From Verrucomicrobiota bacterium (GTDB taxonomy: Bacteria; Verrucomicrobiota; Verrucomicrobiia; Verrucomicrobiales; DEV007), in contig JAHDIL010000173.1 of the NCBI GenBank assembly GCA_020630835.1, positions 1 through 5,077 on the forward strand: a DNA stretch of 5,077 nucleotides, read 5' to 3'. Under the pieces are notes generated by a model. That model ran no database searches, was not told the origin of the DNA, and saw only the letters and a program-made list of their open reading frames with translations. The position numbers were made by a program, and so were the translations under genes. This document shows, one piece after another, positions 1-5,077 of the stretch. The stretch's first letter is position 1. The number at the start of each line of letters is the position of its first letter.

Positions 1-140
1 TGGTTTGCAGGGTAGTCTGGAACCTTCTCGTATTTCAATGCTCCACTGATCGCGTGAGGGAATGTCCTTGCGGGACCAGTCTGAGATGCCTATTGGTTAC
101 GGCTACGCAGATATACGAAAAAACCAACAAAAAGACGAGA
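1..140. other. Gene-free leader upstream of the oxidoreductase
   Basis: I see no complete gene here. The reading frame of the downstream oxidoreductase stays open back to the window edge, with an ATG at 54, but its translation before position 141 is rich in Cys and Arg and does not resemble the start of that enzyme family. I therefore read it as untranslated leader. Plus-strand frame 2 closes at a TGA at 47-49, so a short tail of an upstream gene cannot be excluded. TTGCGG at 68-73 and TATTGG at 91-96 are 17 bases apart, but the match to a -35/-10 pair is too poor to call a promoter. A purine-rich stretch just before 141 could act as a weak ribosome binding site. Confidence 0.5.
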
Positions 141-1307
141 ATGAACAGAAAACTACGTATGGGAATGGTGGGAGGTGGTCGCGGGGCTTTTATTGGTCAA
201 GTCCACCGCATGGCTGCCAACCTAGATGGGAAAATTGAACTGGTGGCAGGTGCCTTTTCCGCAAACCCAGAAAAAGCTCGCTTGTCTGGCGAAGATTTTT
301 TCCTAGATCCTGACCGAGTGTATGCCAGTTACGAGGAGATGGTGGAGAAAGAATCGTCTCGTGAAGATGGTATCGATTTGGTTTCGATCGTGACGCCAAA
401 CTACCTCCACTTTCCGCCTGCTAAAGCTTTTCTAGAGGCCGGTATTAACGTCATCTGTGACAAGCCGATGACTCTCTCTCTTGAAGAGGCTTTAGAACTT
501 AAGGACATTGTTGAAAAGTCTGGCAAAGTTTTCGCCCTGACCCATAACTACACTGGCTATCCTATGGTAAAAGAAGGGCGCCGCATGGTCAAAGATGGCG
601 AGCTGGGGCGGATCCTGAAAATTGTGGCCGAGTATCCTCAAGGCTATGCTACGGGAAATGTAGAGGAAGCCTCAGAGGGGCCAATCGGTGGCTGGCGAAC
701 CGATCCAAAGAAGTCAGGTATCTCCAACTGCATGGCCGATATAGGCACGCATGCCCATAATCTCATGCGCTACATAACTGGGTTGGAGGTTACAGACATT
801 TGCTCTGACCTGAACACCTTCATTCCTGGCCGCGAGCTGGAAGATGATGGGAACAACCTTCTCAAACTCGACAATGGCGCTAGTGGCGTGCTGCATGCCT
901 CTCAAATCTGTAATGGTGATGAGAACGCACTGAATATCCGCGTATACGGGACAAAAGCATCTCTAGAGTGGCATCAGGAAGATCCCAATGAGCTGATTGT
1001 TAAATACCACGATGCACCACGTCGCATCTATCGCCGTGGCAACGATTACCTGTCGGAGGCGGCCAATGGCAACGGGTTCACCCGCACTCCTTTTGCCCAC
1101 CCGGAGGGTTTTATAGAGGCCTTTGCTAATATCTATCTGGCTGCTGCTCAGGCGATCGCGGATCAAATCGATGGCAATGCTGCGCCAGAGGGAGGATACG
1201 ATTTTCCCACCGTTTACGACGGGGTAGCAGGCATGGCATTCATCGAAACAGCAATCAAGAGTGGCCAATCCGACCAAAAGTGGACGCCATTTCCCAAGCT
1301 CTCATAG
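141..1307 (+). CDS. Gfo/Idh/MocA family NAD(P)-dependent oxidoreductase
   Basis: This is a predicted cytoplasmic dehydrogenase of 388 residues, the usual size for the family. Members oxidise, reduce or epimerise sugars, inositols and related polyols with a nicotinamide cofactor; the substrate cannot be read from sequence. The N-terminal Rossmann fold starts at once with a Gly-rich loop (GGGRGAFIG, residues 11-19). It continues through VSIVTPNYLH (81-90) to the CDKP motif (106-109), where Lys108 is the usual catalytic or cofactor lysine of the family's (E/D)KP motif. The C-terminal alpha/beta domain carries WRTDP (185-189), the DIGTH motif (200-204) with Asp200 and His204 as likely active-site residues, LEWHQEDPN (275-283) and HPEGFIEAFANIY (320-332). 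I chose the ATG at 141 over the in-frame ATG at 54 because the Gly-rich loop normally lies within about 10-15 residues of the start, and the 29 extra residues look non-coding. There is no signal peptide. It ends 16 bases before dgt on the same strand, so an operon is likely. The family call is firm; the specific reaction is unknown. Confidence 0.93.
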   Translation: MNRKLRMGMVGGGRGAFIGQVHRMAANLDGKIELVAGAFSANPEKARLSGEDFFLDPDRVYASYEEMVEKESSREDGIDLVSIVTPNYLHFPPAKAFLEAGINVICDKPMTLSLEEALELKDIVEKSGKVFALTHNYTGYPMVKEGRRMVKDGELGRILKIVAEYPQGYATGNVEEASEGPIGGWRTDPKKSGISNCMADIGTHAHNLMRYITGLEVTDICSDLNTFIPGRELEDDGNNLLKLDNGASGVLHASQICNGDENALNIRVYGTKASLEWHQEDPNELIVKYHDAPRRIYRRGNDYLSEAANGNGFTRTPFAHPEGFIEAFANIYLAAAQAIADQIDGNAAPEGGYDFPTVYDGVAGMAFIETAIKSGQSDQKWTPFPKLS

Positions 1308-1314
1308 CGAGAGT
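1298..1314 (+). promoter_or_regulatory. Small hairpin over the oxidoreductase stop codon and the dgt leader
   Basis: CTCTC (1299-1303) and GAGAG (1309-1313) form a 5-bp stem with a 5-base loop, extended by a G-T wobble (1298/1314). The loop contains the TAG stop of the oxidoreductase. The GAGAG arm is the only purine-rich stretch at a plausible distance (10 bases) from the dgt ATG. If it serves as a weak ribosome binding site, the stem would hide it until ribosomes finishing the upstream gene melt it, which would couple translation of the two genes. The structure is short, and its role is inference. Confidence 0.22.
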
Positions 1315-1323
1315 GCGTAACCG

Positions 1324-2613
1324 ATGCGGATCGCTGAAAATCAGTTTTATTCCGATTTCGATAGAGATCGGCGGAATGAAAATTTTCGCCGATCACCAGA
1401 CGATTATCGGACTGATTTTCAGATAGATCGTGATCGCTTGATTCATAGCGCGCCCTTTCGTCGGTTACAGAATAAGACACAGGTGTTTTTCAGCGGCGAG
1501 TATGATTTTTACCGCACGCGTCTGACGCATTCTATTGAGGTGGCACAGGTGGGGCGCTCGCTCTGTAATCGCCTAAATGCGACATCTGAGCACTTGGGGC
1601 GCGACTTCTTCATCGATGCCGATTTGGTGGAGGCCTCTTGTTTGGCTCATGACCTCGGGCATCCTCCCTTTGGGCATACTGGAGAGCGCACTCTGCACAG
1701 CTGCATGGTTGACTATGGAGGTTTCGAGGGGAATGCGCAGACTCTGAGGATCCTTACGGAGATCCTTTATGGCCCTACTTTCGGGATGAATCCTACCAGA
1801 GGGTTGCTCGATGGCGTTCTGAAATACAAGACTTTCTGGGATGAATTGCCTGACCAGGACAATCATTTCCTTTATTCCGAGCAGGTAGAGTGGGCTGATT
1901 ATGCTCTCGGCGGAGGAGCGTGGAGAGCTGCTATCTCAGCGGGAGTAGAGCGAGACAGCTTCCGCTCCATCGAATGCCAAATTATGGATTGGGCGGATGA
2001 CACGGCTTACTCACTCCACGACATAGCCGATGGCTTTAACGCTGGCTTTATCACTATTGAAAAAATTGAGAGATGGGCGGTGAGACAGGAACTCAGCGCA
2101 GAGGAAGAGAGGGGCCTCGAGGAACTCTTCGACGCCATGCAAAAGCAACGGATCGAGGCCTTTGTCGGGCGGAAGATTGGGCAGTTTATTGCCTCCGCTG
2201 AGCTAAGGCTGGGCGGCGCTAAAAGTTTGATCGAAGGGGAGTCGAAGCGTCATGGGTTTCGATTGGCTATCGACCCCCGTGTGCGTCAGGAGAGCGAGCT
2301 TCTCAAGCGCATTTCTCTCGACCTCGTCTTCAAAAGCCAGCAGCTCCAGCAACTGGAGCGCAAGTCTGACTACATCCTTCGGCGATTGTTTCAGGTGTTT
2401 GCTGAAACTTACGTCATACCTGATGGTCCGGGGCCTTCTCACTTTCACCTTTGCTCTCCCGAGCAGGAGCGTTTGTTTTTCGAAGCCGAAACAGAGCAGG
2501 AACGTGCTCGGCTGGCATGCGATTTCCTGGCAAGCCTAACTGATGGGCAAGCGTCACAAACCTATCGGCGCTTGTTCGACGCCGATTTTGGGTCGATCAT
2601 GGATGCGGTTTGA
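1324..2613 (+). CDS. dgt: dGTPase-like dNTP triphosphohydrolase (HD domain)
   Basis: This is a cytoplasmic metal-dependent enzyme of the Dgt/SAMHD1-like HD superfamily. It hydrolyses deoxynucleoside triphosphates, classically dGTP, to the deoxynucleoside and tripolyphosphate, and so controls dNTP pools. The 429-residue length fits bacterial dGTPases. The N-terminus is rich in Asp and Arg and includes the conserved block DRDRLIHSAPFRRLQNKTQV (residues 35-54). The HD metal site is complete: His69 in TRLTHS, His109-Asp110 in HDLGHPPFGHTGE (109-121) and Asp225 or Asp226 in DWADDTAYSLHD (222-233). FEGNAQTLRIL (134-144) is the family's other hallmark. The C-terminal third is mostly helical and less conserved. 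The start at 1324 has no strong Shine-Dalgarno but puts the conserved block at the expected distance. Because it follows the oxidoreductase by 16 bases it is probably co-transcribed with it, although no functional link is known. The family call is firm; preference for dGTP over other dNTPs is not shown by the sequence. Confidence 0.95.
   Translation: MRIAENQFYSDFDRDRRNENFRRSPDDYRTDFQIDRDRLIHSAPFRRLQNKTQVFFSGEYDFYRTRLTHSIEVAQVGRSLCNRLNATSEHLGRDFFIDADLVEASCLAHDLGHPPFGHTGERTLHSCMVDYGGFEGNAQTLRILTEILYGPTFGMNPTRGLLDGVLKYKTFWDELPDQDNHFLYSEQVEWADYALGGGAWRAAISAGVERDSFRSIECQIMDWADDTAYSLHDIADGFNAGFITIEKIERWAVRQELSAEEERGLEELFDAMQKQRIEAFVGRKIGQFIASAELRLGGAKSLIEGESKRHGFRLAIDPRVRQESELLKRISLDLVFKSQQLQQLERKSDYILRRLFQVFAETYVIPDGPGPSHFHLCSPEQERLFFEAETEQERARLACDFLASLTDGQASQTYRRLFDADFGSIMDAV
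1366..1394 (+). repeat. Inverted repeat (hairpin) early in dgt
   Basis: GATCGGCG (1366-1373) and CGCCGATC (1387-1394) are exact reverse complements. The stem extends inward by a G-T wobble and two A-T pairs to 11 bp around a 7-base A/T-rich loop (1377-1383). It covers dgt codons 15-24, which encode an Asp/Arg/Asn-rich segment. No T-run follows on either strand, so it is not a standard terminator. It may affect early elongation or mRNA stability, or simply reflect the Arg codons present. Confidence 0.4.
2564..2586. terminator. Candidate hairpin at the 3' end of dgt, just past the sulfatase stop
   Basis: ATCGGCG (2564-2570) and CGCCGAT (2580-2586) form a perfect 7-bp GC-rich stem with a 9-base loop. 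On the plus strand TTT follows immediately (2587-2589), but this lies 25 bases before the dgt stop, so acting there would cut off the end of dgt. On the minus strand the stem lies 33-55 bases past the sulfatase stop and is followed by AGGTTTGTG, a poor T-run. It is best read as a weak candidate terminator or 3'-end stabiliser for the sulfatase transcript. Confidence 0.25.
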
Positions 2614-2618
2614 CGCGC

Positions 2619-4415
2619 CTACTTCTCCGCTTCTTCTAGTGTGAGAAAGCGGAAAACTTGGTCGCGTTGTTTCGGAGTGAAGCCTTTTAATCCTAGCGCA
2701 AAGTTATGCTCTCCTGCACTGAGCTCAAGCACTCCTAGTTCAGCAGTCTTCACCTTTTCTGCTTGCTTGGAAGACAGCCTTCGTTTGCCGACTCGTAAAG
2801 TCACCTCATCTACTTCGACCTCGACCCCCCAATGAGCCGTGACCTTCAGTTTGAGGGGCTCTTCAAGAGTCACCAACCAGGAGCCCTCTGATCCCCAGCC
2901 TGGTTCATTAATGCCTGGCACGCGCCAATCTTGGATCGATAGATCGATTTTGGGCTCCATTTTTGGAGATAGCACAATACGAGGAGGGGCGTAATTATGG
3001 GGGCGTGTCGAGGAAACATCGGCGAACCACTCCAGGTAGGCTTTCTGAAGCCTTTTGACTCGATCGGGGTGTTTATCAGCTAGATTTGTCTCTTCTCCCA
3101 AATCATTTTCTACATGATAGAGTTCGAAGGGGGTGTTCCCATTATCGATCTCATGGCCAAATCCAGAGTTACGAAGAAGTTTCCAGCCTCCTTGACGAAC
3201 GGCTATATGATGAAACTGCTGCGGGTAGTCACCACGGTGAGTTTGAATAACGATAGGTCGCTGATCCGCTCGAACCGAGGCAGCCTCGGCAGCCTCCTCA
3301 TCTTTACTAAAAAGAGCTGAGAGATCCAAGCCATCCATCGGGATTTCGGGAAGAGGAACATCGGCTAAAGCGGCAAGCGTCGGTAAGAGATCAATGTGTG
3401 CTGCTGGAGCATCGTTCTCGAAATTGCTGGCGATCTTTGCCGGCCACTTGATGTAAAAGGGGGTGCGAATCCCGCCTTCCAGCGTTTGTGTCTTTGTCCC
3501 GCGGAAAGGGCCGTTGTAGCGCTTTCCGGCCGGTCCGTTGTCTGTCATGAAGATGACGATAGTGTTCTCGGCAAGGGCTTCTTCTTCAAGAAAACCGCGC
3601 AGCCGGCCCATATTTTCATCGATGTTCTCGATCATGGCAAAGATGCGCGCCGTGGTATCGCGAACTCTCTCGCTAGCCTCGTAGTCGTAGAGGGGAGATA
3701 AATCTACAGATTTGTAGTGAGCCAAGGCTTTTTCGGGAACATCGTGGAAGGGGCCGTGCGGAGCATTTGGTGGGATGAAGGCCAAGAAAGGCTTCTTTTC
3801 AGCTTTTGCTTCGCGCATGAATTCGAAGGCGAAATCGAAATAGACATCCGTGCAATAGCCTTTGGACTGGTAGCTATTTCCGTTGTGAAAGAGAATGGCA
3901 TCCGTGTAGCGGCCTTCATTCTCCAACGGCTCCGAAGGTTGGGCGAGACCTCCGCCACGATGAATAAGCACTTCCTCAAAACCCTGATCCTGTGGACGCA
4001 GCGGATAATTGTCGCCAAGGTGCCATTTTCCAAAAATACCCGTCGCATAACCGCCGGCTTGAAACACCTCCGCCATGGTAACTTCTTCAGGCTCCATCAT
4101 TGAGCGGCCTTTGAAGGTGTCGACCACCCGTGTGCGGTAGTTGTAGCGTCCAGTCATCAACGCAGCCCGAGTAGGGGAACAAACTGGGCTCACGTAAAAG
4201 GTGGTCAGTTCACCGCCTTCTGCTTTGAGCTTTTTAATATGCGGGGTCCTGATAATAGGATTACCTGTAGCGGAAAGATCCCCATAGCCCATGTCATCAA
4301 CCATGACGATAATGATGTTTGGCTTGTCCTGGGCGTCGAGCGAGCTTGTCCAAAGGCACATCGTAGTAATGACTAGCGAAAGGGGCCAAAAAACTTGAGG
4401 GGTGAGGGTTTTCAT
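2619..4415 (-). CDS. Secreted formylglycine-dependent (type I, arylsulfatase-like) sulfatase
   Basis: This is predicted to be exported and to hydrolyse sulfate esters, probably on sulfated sugars or polysaccharides; the substrate is not readable. Numbering is from the ATG at 4415 (598 residues). A signal peptide spans about 1-28, with likely cleavage in LDA|QD; Cys20 follows Met, so there is no lipobox. All core active-site positions are present: metal ligands Asp40-Asp41 (MVDDMGYGDL); Cys79 of CSPTR, the residue converted to formylglycine, with Arg83; Lys130 and His132 in GKWHLGD; His220 in PPNAPHGP; Asp292-Asn293 in TDNG; and Lys308. Residues from about 485 to 598 form a beta-rich C-terminal extension (WGSEGSWLVTLEEP, later LELSAGEHNFAL) like the tail found on many PVC sulfatases. 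The frame is open back to an ATG at 4529, but those 38 extra residues would bury the signal peptide. The ATG at 4424 is also possible. AAGGA directly abuts the 4415 ATG, too close for a normal ribosome binding site. It converges on dgt with 5 bases between stops. No maturase gene is visible nearby. Confidence 0.93.
   Translation of the reverse strand: MKTLTPQVFWPLSLVITTMCLWTSSLDAQDKPNIIIVMVDDMGYGDLSATGNPIIRTPHIKKLKAEGGELTTFYVSPVCSPTRAALMTGRYNYRTRVVDTFKGRSMMEPEEVTMAEVFQAGGYATGIFGKWHLGDNYPLRPQDQGFEEVLIHRGGGLAQPSEPLENEGRYTDAILFHNGNSYQSKGYCTDVYFDFAFEFMREAKAEKKPFLAFIPPNAPHGPFHDVPEKALAHYKSVDLSPLYDYEASERVRDTTARIFAMIENIDENMGRLRGFLEEEALAENTIVIFMTDNGPAGKRYNGPFRGTKTQTLEGGIRTPFYIKWPAKIASNFENDAPAAHIDLLPTLAALADVPLPEIPMDGLDLSALFSKDEEAAEAASVRADQRPIVIQTHRGDYPQQFHHIAVRQGGWKLLRNSGFGHEIDNGNTPFELYHVENDLGEETNLADKHPDRVKRLQKAYLEWFADVSSTRPHNYAPPRIVLSPKMEPKIDLSIQDWRVPGINEPGWGSEGSWLVTLEEPLKLKVTAHWGVEVEVDEVTLRVGKRRLSSKQAEKVKTAELGVLELSAGEHNFALGLKGFTPKQRDQVFRFLTLEEAEK
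2626..2653 (+). terminator. Candidate hairpin downstream of the dgt stop
   Basis: CCGCTT (2627-2632) pairs with AAGCGG (2647-2652), extended outward by T2626-A2653. After a 2-base bulge, TCT (2635-2637) pairs with AGA (2644-2646) around a 6-base loop. It begins 13 bases after the dgt stop, the right place to end the dgt transcript, and overlaps the last codons of the sulfatase on the other strand. No T-run follows, so it is at best a weak or factor-dependent terminator, or a 3'-end protecting stem. Confidence 0.25.
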
Positions 4416-4561
4416 TCCTTGCATGTTAGGGGTCGAAATGCGCAAATCAATAGCGTGGATGCGGCGAAAAGTTGCCCTGCATGCTGGTGCCTTGACCAGA
4501 GCGCTTTCTGCTGCGATGGGATTTCCCATATCCTCTCCACTGCGTATCCCTACCGCACATC
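4416..4561. promoter_or_regulatory. Divergent intergenic region between sulfatase and M28-like gene
   Basis: With the sulfatase starting at 4415, this 146-base stretch must hold the promoters of two divergent genes unless either is transcribed from farther away. I find no convincing -35/-10 pair on either strand. TTGACC at 4492-4497 is a good -35 hexamer for the plus-strand gene, but no TATAAT-like hexamer lies at 16-18 bases; CATATC is about 29 bases away. A 14-bp palindrome (4516-4529) is the only clear regulatory-looking element. Neither gene has a normally spaced Shine-Dalgarno sequence. The regulatory role is inferred from gene arrangement. Confidence 0.45.
4516..4529. repeat. 14-bp perfect palindrome, possible operator
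   Basis: ATGGGA (4516-4521) and TCCCAT (4524-4529) are exact reverse complements around a 2-base TT centre. The element lies between the divergent genes, 32 bases before the ATG of the M28-like gene and about 100 bases before the sulfatase start. Its size and symmetry would suit a dimeric DNA-binding regulator, but I recognise no named operator and see only one copy. Confidence 0.3.
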
Positions 4562-5077
4562 ATGTCCAGTCCATCCTCTCCTGAAACCGATGAGATAGTC
4601 GTCAATCCTTGGATAAAACGCCTAGCTATGGGGCTGCCGCTCGGTCTGCTGGTGCTCGGGGTAGGTTCTATGCTCTATACCGAGCTACAAGCACCAGAGG
4701 ATAAGTTCGATGAGCACGAGCAGAAGCGAATCGAAGCTGCGGCGTTTAATCGCCGACCGATTGACAGCCAATTCTTGAATTTCGCCATCGAAACGCTCAC
4801 CAAAAAAATTGGCGAACGAAGGGGAGAGAGTGCGGAAACGCGAAAGGGGTTAGAAAGTGCAGCCCTCTGGGTGCAGGGGCTTCTTCGTGGCGGGAATTTT
4901 GGCTACCGCGTAACGCGCCATGCCAGTGACGTAGCAGAGGTGGGGAATATAAACACCCTCATGGCTGATCTTTTAGGCAGAGCAAACCGCAAAGATTGGG
5001 TCGTAGTGGCTGCTGACTATACGGCCAGAGTAGGTGGCTCTGAGGCAGAGGCAGGTGGGTTGGCGGTCATGCTTAGT
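4562..5077 (+). CDS. Membrane-anchored M28 peptidase-like protein, 3' end missing
   Basis: This is an open frame of 172 codons that runs off the window end, so the C-terminal part is missing. The ATG at 4562 is the first one after an in-frame TGA at 4493-4495; no Shine-Dalgarno precedes it. Residues 1-20 are polar with Lys19-Arg20, followed by one hydrophobic segment (about 21-40, LAMGLPLGLLVLGVGSMLYT), then a charged linker. This predicts an N-in anchor with the rest in the periplasm. Residues about 70-172 resemble the start of an M28 (aminopeptidase Y/Zn-exopeptidase) domain: a helical lead-in around IGERRGESAETRKG and ALWVQGLLRG, then GNINTLMADLLG (128-139), the buried strand WVVVAADYT (146-154) and GGSEAEAGGLAVML (158-171). 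In active M28 enzymes the last two read like AHYD and GADDNASG and supply zinc ligands. Here the His and Asp are replaced by Asp and Thr, and the Asp pair by Glu-Ala, so the protein may be inactive as a peptidase. The fold assignment is moderate and rests on pattern resemblance only. It is divergent from the sulfatase. Confidence 0.6.
   Translation, partial: MSSPSSPETDEIVVNPWIKRLAMGLPLGLLVLGVGSMLYTELQAPEDKFDEHEQKRIEAAAFNRRPIDSQFLNFAIETLTKKIGERRGESAETRKGLESAALWVQGLLRGGNFGYRVTRHASDVAEVGNINTLMADLLGRANRKDWVVVAADYTARVGGSEAEAGGLAVMLS

Noticed and set aside
963..1277. 104-codon minus-strand open frame inside the oxidoreductase
   Set aside because: It is antisense to the conserved C-terminal domain, shows no family motif and has no credible ribosome binding site.
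3018..3024. Third copy of the ATCGGCG stem word, inside the sulfatase
   Set aside because: No nearby reverse complement forms a stem, so it is most likely a chance occurrence.
3717..4103. 128-codon plus-strand open frame inside the sulfatase
   Set aside because: It lies antisense to the most conserved part of the sulfatase, which has all its catalytic motifs. Its translation shows no recognisable domain, and long antisense frames are common opposite such genes.
4492..4532. TTGACC as part of a sigma-70 promoter for the M28-like gene
   Set aside because: There is no acceptable -10 hexamer at normal spacing; the nearest candidate is about 29 bases away.
4395..4598. Two overlapping plus-strand open frames (60-67 codons) across the sulfatase start and intergenic region
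   Set aside because: They overlap the sulfatase signal peptide region and run into the M28-like gene in other frames. The translations are Cys/His/Arg-rich with no domain.
2619..5077. A polysaccharide-utilisation or defence system built around the sulfatase
   Set aside because: No SusC/D-like transporter, glycoside hydrolase, sulfatase maturase, nuclease or other partner is present. Dgt-like enzymes can act in phage defence, but this copy sits beside metabolic genes with nothing else to support that role.

Overview
The window holds four protein-coding genes and no RNA gene, mobile element or CRISPR array that I can support. The mix suggests the PVC superphylum, most likely a free-living, probably aquatic Verrucomicrobiota. 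It pairs a Gfo/Idh/MocA oxidoreductase of a type common in that group with a secreted formylglycine sulfatase carrying the C-terminal extension often seen in PVC sulfatases. The start codons also have weak or absent Shine-Dalgarno sequences. This lineage call is an inference from family content, not from a marker gene.

Layout. Positions 1-140 are a leader with no convincing gene. An NAD(P)-dependent sugar-type oxidoreductase (141-1307, +) is followed after 16 bases by a dNTP triphosphohydrolase, dgt (1324-2613, +); the two are probably co-transcribed. A sulfatase on the minus strand (2619-4415) converges on dgt with only 5 bases between the stop codons, so any terminator must lie inside coding sequence. 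Two modest hairpins near the junction are candidates. A 146-base divergent region (4416-4561) with a 14-bp perfect palindrome separates the sulfatase from a membrane-anchored protein (4562-5077, +) that runs off the window end and looks like a degenerate M28-type metallopeptidase.

How the genes fit together. No shared pathway is evident. The oxidoreductase and sulfatase both suit carbohydrate use (sugar oxidation or epimerisation, and desulfation of polysaccharides in the periplasm or outside the cell). Dgt is a housekeeping nucleotide-pool enzyme, and the M28-like protein may act in the cell envelope. No maturase (FGE or anSME), glycoside hydrolase or transporter is visible, so this is not a recognisable polysaccharide-utilisation locus.

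Most of the window is ordinary. The points most worth a second look are the missing M28 metal ligands in the last gene, the two dgt-internal hairpins that share one stem word, and start-site corrections for the sulfatase and the oxidoreductase.
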